From the NCBI RefSeq assembly GCF_014400405.1, contig NZ_CP060496.1:2790001-2854000 (forward strand): a stretch of DNA of 64,000 nt. Reading direction: 5' to 3'. Of this stretch, positions 18,050-28,432 are shown in pieces. Position 1 is the stretch's first letter, and the number at the start of each line of letters is the position of its first letter. The notes under the pieces were generated by a model that was not told where the DNA came from, did no database searches, and saw nothing but the letters and a program-made list of their open reading frames with translations. The DNA is from Brachybacterium sp. Z12 (GTDB lineage Bacteria > Actinomycetota > Actinomycetes > Actinomycetales > Dermabacteraceae). The position numbers and the translations under genes are program-made.

Positions 18050-18768
18050 CGCTCCCCCTGTCCATCGGTGTGCTCACGGTCGGTCTCGGTGGAGGGTCCT
18101 GCGCCGGGCACCCCACCCATATGGCGGGTGTCCCGCGCCGACTCCCCCGCGGGGCGTTCTCCAGCGGGACGGTCCGTGCTCTTCCCGTGCTTCTCCGCGC
18201 GTCGGCGGCCAGGCTTCGGGGGCAGCGGCTCCCCACCGGCATCGGCCTCCGTCGCGTCCTGCGGGACGTCCTCGGCGCTGGTGAGGTCCGAGCCCAGCGG
18301 GTCGTCGTCCTCCGGCGCGAACAGCCCCTGGGACTGTGCCAGTGCTCCTCGCCGGGACTCCTCGGTGAGGGCCTGTGACCAAGGAAGGTGCTCGGAGTCC
18401 TCGGTGCGGCGGCGACGACGGCGCAGCACGCGCCGGTCCTCGACGTCATCAGGGACCTCGTCGTGGCCGAACAGCTGCCAGGCGCGGTAGGCCAGTGCGA
18501 CACCGAAGGCGGTGATGCCCAGGGAGATCACGATCGCGGTGAGCACCATCGCGAAGGGCAGCGGGTCGGTCATGTCCTCGGGGTCTGCGCTGCCCTCGAA
18601 GGGCGGCAGCCCGGGGGCGCCTGCCGCGATGATGAACAGCACGTTCACGCCGTTGCCCAGCATCACGAAGCCCAGGATGATCCGGGACAGAGTGCGTTCG
18701 AGCATGAGGTAGACGCCGCAGGCGATGAGCACCCCGGAGATCAGGAGCAGCGAGAGACTAACGGGCAT
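18046..18768 (-). CDS. mnhC: Mrp Na+/H+ antiporter subunit C with a long charged tail
   Basis: A 240-residue subunit C, homologous to NuoK. The core has three membrane segments in the first 110 residues, including LERTLSRIILGFVMLGNGVN and LTAIVISLGITAFGVALAYR. Typical family length is 110-170. The remaining 130 residues start with a basic block (LRRRRRRTEDSE) and turn acidic and Pro/Gly-rich, without membrane segments. It starts at the ATG at 18768, and its first 11 bases overlap the C-terminal (MrpB) end of the upstream subunit A gene. Confidence 0.92.
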   Translation of the reverse strand: MPVSLSLLLISGVLIACGVYLMLERTLSRIILGFVMLGNGVNVLFIIAAGAPGLPPFEGSADPEDMTDPLPFAMVLTAIVISLGITAFGVALAYRAWQLFGHDEVPDDVEDRRVLRRRRRRTEDSEHLPWSQALTEESRRGALAQSQGLFAPEDDDPLGSDLTSAEDVPQDATEADAGGEPLPPKPGRRRAEKHGKSTDRPAGERPAGESARDTRHMGGVPGAGPSTETDREHTDGQGER

Positions 18769-21688
18769 CGATCTCCGCCTCCTGCTGCTGATCGATCTGG
18801 GCGCCCAGCGAGCGCAGGAAGTCGAGGATCACGCCGACGACCACGAGGTAGACGCCGATGTCGAAGATCAGGGCGCTGGGGAAGTGCAGCTCGCCCAGCA
18901 GCGGCACCTGCACCACCGGGGTGGCGCTGGCGAAGACCGTCCCGCCGAACAGCAGCGGGAGCACACCGGCCAGGACCGCGATCGCCATCCCGGCGCCGAG
19001 CACGAGGCCCGCCTGCACCGGTGCGGCCTCGCTCAGCTCGTAGCGGCCACCCGCGAGGTAGCGCAGCGCGAGGGCGAGCCCGGCCACCAGCCCGCCGGCG
19101 AAACCGCCGCCGGGCAGGTTGTGCCCCGCCATCAGCAGGTACACCGAGAACATCATGATCATCGGGAACGCGATGCGGGTGATCACCTCGAGCATCACCA
19201 CGACGCTCCGGGGCGAGGGTCAGCCCGGCGGAGAGCCAGGTCCGCCAGCGGTTGCCGCCGGCGACCTCATCGGGCCGGGCATCGAAGTCCAGAACGTTCT
19301 GCGGCAGCTCGGAATCCATCCGACGGGGCCAGATGGAGGCCTTGGAGTCCAGATCGCGCACCCTCGCTATGGGGCGTTCACGGCGGGTGACGAAGATCAG
19401 CGAGGCCACGCCCGTGGCCACCACCAGCAGCACCGAGATCTCGCCCATCGTGTCCCACACACGCGCATCGACCAGGGTCACGTTGACCACGTTGTGGCCG
19501 CCGCCGACGGTGTAGGCCGGCTCGATGAGCCCGCGGCCGAGGGCCTCGCGGTAGCGGGCGTCGGCTGCGTAGAGGGTCCCGCCGCACAGCACCACAGCGG
19601 TCGAGATCGCGATCACCCAGCGCCCCCAGGCGCCGATCCGCAGGGGCCGACGGGAGAAGTGGATCGGCAGGCGACGGAGCACCAGGACCAGCACCACGGT
19701 CATCGCGGTCTCGACCAGCACCTGGGTGGTGGCGACGTCCGGGGCTCCGGCGACCAGGAACAGCATGGCCACGCCGTATCCGGTGACGGTGATCAGGAAC
19801 ACCGCACGCAGGCGACGGCGGGAGCGAGCGGCGCCGATCGCGGCGAGCGCCACCACCGGCAGCAGGATCAGCTCGAGCGGGTGCTGGAACAGCACCAGGT
19901 TGTCCGGCAGCGGGGCCTGGCTCAGCGCCACCGGCGCCACCAGAGCGATCAGCACCACCAGCATCGTGCCCAGCGTGTAAGGCAGCGAGCCTCGCTGGAA
20001 CAGTGCGGTGGCCGCGATGGAGATGGCATCGGTGCCACGGAGGATGCGGCGGAATCCGCGCTCGGCATCGAAGGCGTCGAGCAGGCCGCCGTCCGCCCAG
20101 CGCTGCGGCGAGACCTTCTTCTGGAGCTTGGCGAAGGGCCGGGCGAGCAGGGACAGCCCGATGCCCAGTCCGAGCGTGACCACGGAGGCGAGCAGCGGGA
20201 TCCCGAGATGGGGGACGATCACCAGGTGCACGGCCTCGCCGGCTTCCGGGAGCATCGAGGAGTAGGTGCGCAGCACGTCCTCGAGCGGCGCGGCGAGGAA
20301 GGCGAGCGCCACCGAGAGCGCGGCCACGACGGCGGGCGGCAGCCAGTACAGCACCGAGATCTGCGGCTTCTCGACCCGCGGGGCGCCCGGTGCGGAACCG
20401 AAGGCGCCGACCACGAACCGCCAGGAGTAGGCGACGGTGAGGATGGACCCGGCGACCAGCGCGAACAGCAGCAGGCGCTGCCACCCGCCGGCGTACCAGA
20501 GCGCGGAGTAAATCGACTCCTTGGCCACGAAGCCGTAGAGCGGGGGTACTGCGGCCATCGAGGCAGCCGAGACGGTGCCGATCACCGCGACCACCGGCGC
20601 CACCCGGCCCACACCGGACAGGACGCGCAGGTCACGGGTGCCGAACTTCTTGTCGATGATGCCCACGACCATGAACAGCGGGGCCTTGAACACCGCGTGG
20701 GCGATCAGCATCGCGAGGCCAGCGAGCACGGCGTCGTGCGTGGCCAGGCCCGTGACCGCGGCCAGGAAGCCCAGCTGGGAGACCGTGCCGTAGGCGAGCA
20801 GCAGCTTGATGTCCGTCTGGCGCAGGGCGCGCCATCCGCCCACCAGCATGGTGGCGGCGCCGAAGGCCGCGAGCACCATGGTGACCACCTCGAGGTGGGT
20901 GAGCGCGGGGGCCACGCGGAGGATCAGGTAGACGCCGGCCTTCACCATCGCGGCGGCGTGGAGGTAGGCCGAGACCGGGGTGGGGGCGGCCATCGCGCCG
21001 GGGAGCCAGAAGTGGGTGGGCAGCAGCGCGGACTTGCTGGTGGCGCCGGCCAGGAGCAGCAGCATGGCGGTGATCAGGTACGGGCCGGCCTGCTCCCACA
21101 TCGGGTCGACCACGATCGCCGAGAGCCGCATCGTCCCGGCCTGCGAGGCGACCATCAGCAGGCCCACCAGCATCGCCAGGCCCCCGCAGTGGTGGAGATC
21201 AGCGCGTTCAGGGCGGCACGGCGCGACGCCTGTTTGTCCTGGTAGTGCCCGATCAGCAGGTAGGAGAAGACGGTGGTGAGCTCCCAGAAGGTGTAGATCA
21301 CCATCACGTCGTCGGCCAGCACCAGGCCCACCATCGCGCCGGCGAAGGCGGTCAGCACTCCGGCGAAGCGGCCCAGCCCGGGCTCGGTGTCCTGGAAGTA
21401 GCGCGCGCAGTACAGCAGCACGATCGCTCCGATGCCGGTGGCGATCAGTGCGAGCACCCAGCTCAGTGCATCCAGCCGGAAGGCGATGTCGATCCCGAAG
21501 GCCGGGATCCAGGGGATGGACTCTTCCCGCGGAGCGTCCGCAAGGGTGCGGGGATCGATCGTGGCGAGCCAGATGGCTGACGCCCCCGGCACCAATGCGA
21601 GGGGATAGAAGCCGTTACGGCCGACCCAGCGCACCAGCAGGGGTCCCACGAGCGCCGCCACCAAATGGGCGAGCAGCATCGTGAACAC
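18758..21688 (-). CDS. mnhA: Mrp Na+/H+ antiporter subunit A fused to MrpB domain (two frameshifts)
   Basis: The largest Mrp subunit, about 977 residues when repaired. The N-terminal two thirds resemble NuoL (DDVMVIYTFWELTTVFSYLL, SKSALLPTHFWLPGAMAAPT, AHAVFKAPLFMVVG). The MbhD/MbhE-like middle has AGAPDVATTQVLVETAMTVV, and an MnhB domain follows (MFSVYLLMAGHNLPGGGFAGG). One base is lost in the C-run 21181-21185 and one is gained near 19208-19213. The second shift lies between the A and B parts, so they might be read as separate genes; the absence of a fresh start site and the uninterrupted similarity favour an A-B fusion, as known in other actinobacteria. First gene of the operon. Confidence 0.88.
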
Positions 21689-21849
21689 GCAGATCTCCGT
21701 CCGGGCATGGGGATGAGGGGAGGGCCGGACTCATCTTACGGGAGGCCCTCTCCCCGTTCCCTGAATCATTTGTCACTCTCGCCCCTCAAGGCCTCGCACG
21801 CACCCCGGACCTCCGCCCCTCGTTCCCGGCTGCTCCGTAGAGTGAGCGC

Positions 21850-23202
21850 ATGGCCACCATCTCGGACCCGGGGGCGAGCGTGTCCGCGCCCCGTCCCACG
21901 CGCCCACCCGTTGTCCCCTTCACCCTGTGGGACGGAGGGATGTCGGCCTTCAGCTCGGTGATCCTCACGTTCGTGTTCGCGACCTATGTCGCCAGCGCGG
22001 TGGCCGCCGAAGGCGCTGTCGGCGATGAGGCGATCACGGCCGCCCAGGCCCATGGCTCGCAGGTGCTGACCACGTGGCAGTCGATCGGCGCGGTCGCGGT
22101 CGCGCTGCTCGCCCCGCTGCTGGGCAACCTCGCCGACCGCGGCGGTGCTCGCAACACCCTGCTGCGGGTCACCACGCTCGCCACCGTCGTGGTGATCGCT
22201 CTGATGCCTCTGGTGGCGCTGGACTCCGACTACCTGGTGCTCGGCGCGGCGCTGATCGCGCTGGCCGTGGTGTTCAGCGAGCTCGCCGGGGTGTTCGTGA
22301 ACTCCGTGCTGCCGGAGATCTCCACCCCCGCCAACCGCGGGCGTATCTCCGGCACGGCCTGGGCGGTGGGCTACTGGGGCTCGATCGTGTGCCTGGGTCT
22401 GGTGCTGGTGCTGTTCGTCATGCCCGGGACGGGGCTGCTCGGGATCACCGGGGAGAACGGCTGGAACTACCGGGCGATCCCGCTGTTCGTCGCCCTGTGG
22501 ATCCTGGTGGGCACGATGCCGCTGATGCTGCGGGCCCCGAAGCACCCCGCCTCCGCCCCGGGCGAGAAGTGGAACCCCTGGCAGGGCTACGCGCACATCG
22601 TGCGCCGCGTGATCCGCGCCTTCCGCGAGGAGCCGATCATGCTGCAGTACCTGGTCGCCTCCGCGATCTACCGCGACGGCCTGGGAGCCGTGTTCTCGAT
22701 CGCCGGCGTGCTGGCGGCGAACGCCTACGGCTTCTCGTTCGAGGAGATCATCATCTTCGGCATCGCCGCGAACCTGGTCGCCGGGATCGGGGTCTACGTC
22801 GGCGGCAAGTTCGATGACCTCGTGGGCCCCCGCCCCGTGATCATCGTCGGCAGCCTCGGAGTGATCGTGCTGGGCCTGGTGGTGCTGTTCTTCGGCTCGA
22901 CCCTGGTGTTCTGGATCGCTGGTCTGGCGATCTGCCTCTTCGTGGGTCCGGTGCAGTCCGCCTCGCGGAACCTGCTCACCCGTCTCTCGCAGCCCGGCCG
23001 CGAGACGGAGAACTTCGGCCTCTACGCGACCACCGGGCGGGCACTGGGCTTCCTGGGCACCGCCGCCTTCGCCGCGACGGTCGCCATCTCGGGAGAGACC
23101 CGCACCGGGATCCTCGGCATCGTGCTGGTGATGGCCGTGGGCCTGATCGCCTTCGTGCCGATCCGTCTCGGCGCCGCCGGCCGCGCCCCGGTCGCCTCCT
23201 GA
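21850..23202 (+). CDS. UMF1-type MFS transporter (Atg22-like)
   Basis: A 450-residue major facilitator protein with about 12 hydrophobic segments. LWDGGMSAFSSVILTFVFATYV at the start, GNLADRGGARN (MFS loop 2-3), GTAWAVGYWGSIVCLGLVLV and GPVQSASRNLLTRLSQPGRE match the UMF1 family, related to the yeast vacuole effluxer Atg22. The substrate in bacteria is not known. The frame is intact. It is divergent from the Mrp operon, with about 160 bases between. Confidence 0.88.
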   Translation: MATISDPGASVSAPRPTRPPVVPFTLWDGGMSAFSSVILTFVFATYVASAVAAEGAVGDEAITAAQAHGSQVLTTWQSIGAVAVALLAPLLGNLADRGGARNTLLRVTTLATVVVIALMPLVALDSDYLVLGAALIALAVVFSELAGVFVNSVLPEISTPANRGRISGTAWAVGYWGSIVCLGLVLVLFVMPGTGLLGITGENGWNYRAIPLFVALWILVGTMPLMLRAPKHPASAPGEKWNPWQGYAHIVRRVIRAFREEPIMLQYLVASAIYRDGLGAVFSIAGVLAANAYGFSFEEIIIFGIAANLVAGIGVYVGGKFDDLVGPRPVIIVGSLGVIVLGLVVLFFGSTLVFWIAGLAICLFVGPVQSASRNLLTRLSQPGRETENFGLYATTGRALGFLGTAAFAATVAISGETRTGILGIVLVMAVGLIAFVPIRLGAAGRAPVAS

Positions 23203-23235
23203 TCCCGCGGGCGGGGCGGGGCTCCGAGGCCGCGC

Positions 23236-24065
23236 TCAGGTGAGGTCGGCGGGATCGACGAGGAAGCCCTCGAGGTCCACGATGTAGCCGCCGACGCTCT
23301 CGGTGAGCAAGCCGGCGATCAGACCGATCCGCTGGTAGGCGAGCTGCCAGCGCTCGGCGGTCTCCGTCGAGGGGACTTCGATCGCGTCTTCCTCCGGGTC
23401 GGCCGTCAGGTGCACCAACTGATAGTCGACGGCGCCCTCGACCCAGTCCAGCGCGGACAGCGCAGCGGGGCGGGAGCTGAGCCCCACCCGCAGGGAGATC
23501 TCCTCCCCTCCGGCAGCGGGATGGTGGCGCTGTATCCGGTGCGGGTGGCCTCCTCCGGCACCTGGTCGAGCTCAGCGTCGGGCTCGAGCGGGGCGAGCAG
23601 CTGGGCGAGCGACTCGGGGGCCAGCGCATGCGGGCTGACGACCGTCAGGTCGCGCACCTGGAAGGGGTGCGGCTCCAGACGGACGCCCGCATCGGTGACG
23701 ACCGCCCCGTAGAGCCGTCGGCCCAGCGACCACGCAAGATCCAGGGCCTCGCGTTCGACGCCGAAGGGGATCCCCTCGGGGAATGCCCGACCGTAGCCGT
23801 GGGAGTCGCCCATCCCCTCGGGCAGGGGCACCTCCCGCTCCCGCGGGGTGTCCATGGTCCAGCGTCCTGCGCCGCGCGGCGAATGATCCGGCTCCAGGCG
23901 CACCTGATCGCTGAGCTCGATCGTGCCGTCCTCGCCGACGGTCGCCTCGGGGCGCACGTTGCGCACCATCGACAGTACGTCCTGCGGGTCGGTGTCGCGG
24001 GGCAGCTGCAGGCGGTGACGGGTGCGGGGCTCTTCGCCGGCCGACGACGGGACCGTGACGGTCAC
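23236..24065 (-). CDS. Conserved hypothetical protein coupled to dcd (one frameshift)
   Basis: A soluble protein of about 276 residues that I cannot assign. It starts at the GTG at 24065, overlapping the stop of dcd by four bases (GTGA). It breaks in the C-run 23515-23518; reading on gives [21 protein letters not shown] and ends [19 protein letters not shown]. No signal peptide, membrane segment or metal motif is seen. The tail half (residues 60-275) alternates short beta-like stretches, for example [21 protein letters not shown]. Coupling to dCTP deaminase suggests a nucleotide-related or housekeeping job, but that is inference only. Confidence 0.65.
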
Positions 24066-24654
24066 TGCTTCTCCTCCACGGGGATGCGGGTGCGATGGAA
24101 GTTCTGCGAGGAGCGGGACGGGGTCGGTCCGCGCTGCCCGAGGTAGCGGTTGAGGTTCCCGGCGCTGCCGTACGGGCGTTCGGAGGCGCTCGAGAGCCGG
24201 AAGAAGCACAGCTGCCCGATCTTCATGCCGGGCCACAGCGCCACCGGCAAGGTGGCCATGTTGGAGAGCTCGAGGGTGATGTGTCCCTGGAAGCCGGGGT
24301 CGATGAAGCCGGCCGTCGAGTGGGTCAGCAGGCCCAGGCGACCGAGCGAACTCTTGCCCTCGAGGCGGGCGGCGACGTCATCCGGCAGGGTGATCTGCTC
24401 ATAGGTCGAGGCGAGCACGAACTCCCCGGATGCAGCATGTACGCCTCGTCCGGGTCGACGGCGATCTCGCGGGTGAGGTCGGCCTGTTCGCGGGAGGGGT
24501 CGATCATCGCGTGCTTGTGGTTGTCGAAGAGCCGGAAGAACCGGTCGATGCGCACGTCCACGGAGGCGGGCTGGATCATCTCCTCGTCGAAGGGGTCCAG
24601 GCGCACTCGCCCGGCATCGATCTCGGCCCGGATGTCACGATCGCTCAGCAGCAC
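24062..24654 (-). CDS. dcd: dCTP deaminase (one frameshift)
   Basis: Deaminates dCTP toward dUMP/dUTP for thymidylate synthesis; about 198 residues. The start GTG gives [17 protein letters not shown], the family N-terminus. The motif [12 protein letters not shown] is intact. The frame breaks in the C-run 24424-24427; reading on gives [20 protein letters not shown], then [20 protein letters not shown] with the catalytic region and [13 protein letters not shown]. The C-terminal loop [17 protein letters not shown] matches the mycobacterial bifunctional DCD-DUT type, though I cannot decide whether this one also hydrolyses dUTP. It is coupled to the unknown gene downstream. Confidence 0.93.
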
Positions 24655-24863
24655 GGCGCCAAGACTAGCCTCACCACCTGGCCATCGGCAGTCCGTCCCA
24701 CGACCCGCGTGGCGAACAGTCGAGCGGCGACGCGGCACGGGAGGCCCTCCCCGGCCCGTCATGGACCCGGTTCGCGGAGCACCCGGCAGAAGGGGTATGC
24801 TGATCTGCGTTCGCTCGAGCGGCACGGTCCTGAGGGACTGAGGGCCAGGTCGGGCGGCACTTC

Positions 24864-24934
24864 GCGGGTGTAGTTCAATGGTAGAACTTCAGCTTCCCAA
24901 GCTGATAGCGCGGGTTCGATTCCCGTCACCCGCT
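24864..24934 (+). tRNA. tRNA-Gly (CCC)
   Basis: A 71-nt cloverleaf. The acceptor stem is GCGGGTG/CACCCGC and the anticodon stem TCAGC/GCTGA encloses TTCCCAA, giving anticodon CCC at 24896-24898. The T-arm is CGGGTTCGATTCCCG. It lies alone between dcd and a TetR gene. Confidence 0.95.
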
Positions 24935-25145
24935 CTCACAGACGCCGACCCCTTCCGGGTCGGCGTCTTTCGTCTCCCGCCCAGCACAGCCGCCCCTGGA
25001 CGCTCCTCCCCCGCTCCGGGCCCGCTCCTGGCCCGTCGGCCGCCGCGAGGTTCCTCGCCTGCTTCCCAGCCGCGTCGAGACGTGCACGTCAGAGGCGCGA
25101 CACCGACGGGTTATGTCGATCTTCGCGGAAGTGTAAGAATGCGGC

Positions 25146-25720
25146 ATGCCCAAGATCATCGGAGGTTCCCTCGAGGAGCATCGCGAGCGCACGCGCGAGA
25201 AAATCTTCGCCGCCCTCGCCGAACTGCTCGAGACCCAGCCGTTCGAGTCGGTCACGTTCTCACGGATCGCCTCGGCGGCCGGCGTGGGCCGCACCGCGAT
25301 GTACAACCACTTCCCCGACCGCGAGACCCTCCTGGTCGAGTATGCGATCCACGAGACGACGGACTACATCTCCCAGCTGCGCGCCGGGGTCAGCGATTCC
25401 GCCACCCCGCGCGACGCCGTGATCGCCTACATCCACACGCAGCTGGACCTCAACGTCTCCTTCCACGTCCCGCAGACCTCCGGCGGCGCGACGCTCTCCC
25501 CGAGACGGCTGCACGCATGCGCGACCACGTAGTGCTCATCGAGGACGTGCTGCGCACGATCGTCGCCGACGGAGTCACCAGCGGCGACTTCGCCGCCGAC
25601 CTCGACGTGGATGCCACCGTGCGCATCATCAACGGCCTGCTGGTGGGATCCTCCGCGAAGCGCTACTCCCGCGAGGCCCTGGAAGGCTTCGTGCTCAGAG
25701 GACTGGGCGCCCGCGCCTGA
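25146..25720 (+). CDS. TetR family transcriptional regulator (one frameshift)
   Basis: A TetR-type repressor of about 191 residues. The HTH is FSRIASAAGVGRTAMYNHFPDRETLL near residues 37-63 and the C-terminal domain is ligand-binding. A one-base loss in the C-run 25498-25501 shifts the frame after GGATLSP; the next frame gives ETAARMRDHVVLIEDVLRTI and IINGLLVGSSAKRYSREALE, the usual end of the family. It points toward the membrane-pyrophosphatase-like gene, with a strong hairpin between. A target cannot be named. Confidence 0.85.
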
Positions 25721-25762
25721 CCCCCGGCCCCGCTCCCCAGGACGACGAGCCACGACGACGAG

Positions 25763-25800
25763 CGCCCCGGTCGTTCCGCCGCAGCGGAGCGACCGGGGCG
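25763..25800. terminator. Bidirectional terminator between convergent genes
   Basis: A 17-bp stem CGCCCCGGTCGTTCCGC with one mismatch against its partner, around a CGCA loop. It lies between the TetR gene and the convergent pyrophosphatase-like gene. Confidence 0.75.
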
Positions 25801-25832
25801 TCGTCATGCACCTCCCGGCGGGGAGGCGGTGA

Positions 25833-28324
25833 TCAGTCGTCCTGCTCCGAGGTTTTCTTCTCTGACTTCTCAGCGCGGCGCTTCCTGCGCCGATCGCCCT
25901 TCGGCGCCTGGACGGGGACGGAGACCTGCTCGACGTTCTCGTCGTCGACCTCCCAGTCCATCGCATCCAGGCCCTCGTCAGTGCTCTCCTCGGCCCGGGC
26001 GAACAGGGGCCGAGCGATCTCGCCCTCACCGTCCTCCAGGTCCACCTCGGGCGCGGTCGCGGCGACCACCCAGCAGGTCAGCGCGATGATCAGGGCGAGC
26101 ACGGCGATGCCCCAGCGCAGGAAGGCGCTGGTGCCGTCGGTGTTCATCCCCACCACGGCGCTGACGGCCAAGGCGCTGAGCAGCGAGCTCGTCAGCAAGC
26201 AGGGGGAGCGCGACGGAACCGATCGCGGCTCGCAGGATGGCGGTCAGCACGGCGCCGCCGAGGGCACCGGAGTGACCCCAGGAGCTGCGGCCGCCGTAAC
26301 GGCCCGAGCCGATCACGGCGGCGGCGTTCTCGAGGGTCGAGGCTGAGCCGAGCATCCACAGGCCCAGGCCCGCTGCGGTGAGCACCACGCCCACCACCAG
26401 GCCCGGCAGCGCACCGGGACCGAGGCCGAAACCGGCCACCACCGGCATCAGCACGGCGAGCACCACGGAGGGCACGGAGGCGCGCCGCACCATCTCGGGG
26501 AGCTCGACCAGGTCGGTGTGCGGCCGTCCCTCGAGCAGCGAGGCGCGGGTCTCCACCACGGCGCTCGCACCGAGCTGGCGGGCACCGTCCAGCAGCGAGG
26601 AGGTCACCAGCAGCACCGTGATCACTCCCAGGCCGACGCCGCCCAGCAGCGTGAGGGAGGTGGGGGTCACCGCGTGCAGGGCACGGTCCTCCCAGACGGT
26701 CCCCGCACGGGGGCCAGCTGGAGGGCGGTGCCGATCGGTCCGAGCGTGCCGAGGGCGGTGAGGGCGCCGGCCAGCAGGAGCGCGGCGCGGGGGCCGTGCG
26801 CCGCGCCCGCCGCGGCATTGCGCATCCCGGTCTCGGCCTCGGGGCCGTCGGCGAGCGTCGAGGCCATCAGCGAGCCGGCATGCGCCGCCACCACGATCAG
26901 CGCCCCGAGCCCGGCATAGGTCAGCAGCGCGAGCGCGAGGGACGGCACCCCGGCGGAGAGCACCGCGATGACCGTGGAGATCAGCACCAGCAGGGACACG
27001 ACGCCCGCGGCAGTCAGCGCGGTCGAGCCCAGACCTGCGGTGAGGCCGAGAGCGCCGCCGGTGCGGCTGGTGCGGGCGGCCCGCAGGACCGTGCCGCCGA
27101 AGCGGTGGCCGGTGCCTCCGAGCAGCAGCACCGCGCCGAGCGCGGCGAGGACACCGAGGCCGAGGGTGCCCGCGACCACCACGTTCGGGGTGAGCGAGTA
27201 GAGGGTCAGCATGTCCAGGAAGGCGCTGGCGTACTGGGACTCGTCGGACTGCGAGACCCACTGCCCCATATCGGTCAGCGCCTGCTCGATCTGCGGCTCG
27301 AGCTGCTCGCGCGGGGTGGGTGTGCCGCCCGTGATCGCGGGGTCGGTGAAGTTCTCCTGCCCCACGTCCTCGAAGCGGAGGTTCTTGTAGAGCGAGGGGA
27401 TCCACAGCGCGGAGGCGGCGACCGCCCCGGCGCCTCCCAGCACCGAGGGGATCAGTCCCCCAGCCGCAGCGCGCCGCGCTCGTGGCCGGCCCGGCCCCGA
27501 TGCGGCACCACTGCGGTCACGGCAGCGGCCAGCATCGCCGTGCCCAGCCCCAGGAGCACCACGATGAAGCCCTCTGCAGCGAACACGGGCACACCCAGCA
27601 GCACCCCGACGCCGGTCGCGGCGGTGGCCAGGGCCACCAGATCGGCGCTGAGCGCGCCGCCGCGCCGGAACATGCGTGCGCTGCGCAGATGCGGCCCGCC
27701 GAGGTTCGCGGGATCGTCGGCGTCGAGATCGTGCTCGTCGGAGCCGACCAGGAACGCGGAGGCCGAGGCCGAGGCCTCGAACGGCGCGGCGGAGACCCGG
27801 ATCGCCAGCGCGGAGATCGCGGCGCCCGCGGCCAGGGCCATCAGCGCCGGACCGGCGGAGGCCTGCAGGAACCACACGATGATGACGACGGGGAGGATCG
27901 CCAGCGCGAGCGAGCCAGTGACGGCGAGTGCGCCGACCCGCGGGATCAGGTTCGCACGCCGCTCCGGGTCCAGTCCGAGGACCGCCAGCTGCACGGCGAG
28001 GCCGCGCCAGGCCGCGAGCGGGCCCAGCGCGATGCCGACCAGCAGCAGCGCCGAGCGCAGGATCCTGTCATCGGTGGTGCCGGGTGCGAGGTACAGCAGC
28101 ACCGCGACCGGCAGGCCCACCCACAGCATGAGCGATCCGGAGGAGAGCAGCTGCGCGCCGAGTCGGCGGCCGAGGCCCTCCTCGACCTCCGCGCTGTCCT
28201 CGTCGCGCTGCAGGCGGCTGGGGACGACGGCCCCGACGACGAGCGCCGTGATCGCGAGCGCGCCGAGCACCAGCAGGGTGACGGCGAGGTCGTCGCCGAG
28301 GGGGAATTGCGTGATCAGATCCAC
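25833..28324 (-). CDS. Membrane-bound pyrophosphatase-like protein lacking catalytic motifs (three frameshifts)
   Basis: A 16-segment-like membrane protein of about 830 residues, repaired at 27457-27461, 26701-26704 and 26202-26206. I align it to H+/Na+-pumping pyrophosphatases (HppA family) along its length: AAISALAIRVSAAPFEASA (residues 169-187) sits where the family has GGGIYTKAADVGADLVGK, DADDPANLGG (201-210) where it has EDDPRNP, ALGLTAGLGSTALT where it has IIAGLAVGMESTALP, and VLMPVVAGFGLGPGALPGL and SSWGHSGALGGAVLT where it has GDTVGDPFKDTSGP. The fold matches but nearly all the Asp, Lys and Asn residues that bind PPi and Mg2+ are gone; only DDP remains. Hence it is probably not a pump. 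The C-terminus adds an acidic then basic tail of about 65 residues. The family motifs are quoted from memory. Confidence 0.75.
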
Positions 28325-28432
28325 GAGAGAGCTTCCGACGACGGGGCTCGGCGGACCGAGCAGGGAGACGCACCGGAGCAGGGCTCCGGCGGCCGAGGAT
28401 AACGGAGGCGGATGACCGCGGCGGTCACCGGC

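Noticed and set aside
16505-18490. 661-codon open frame opposite mnhD and mnhC
   Set aside because: His/Gln/Glu-rich antisense of membrane-protein codons. The real genes on the other strand have strong family matches and coupled overlaps.
19119-21245. 708-codon open frame opposite mnhA
   Set aside because: Same reason: composition is antisense to membrane-segment codons, with no domain.
26796-28415. 539-codon open frame opposite the pyrophosphatase-like gene
   Set aside because: Arg/Ser/Ala-rich antisense sequence without motifs; the minus-strand frames carry the family match.
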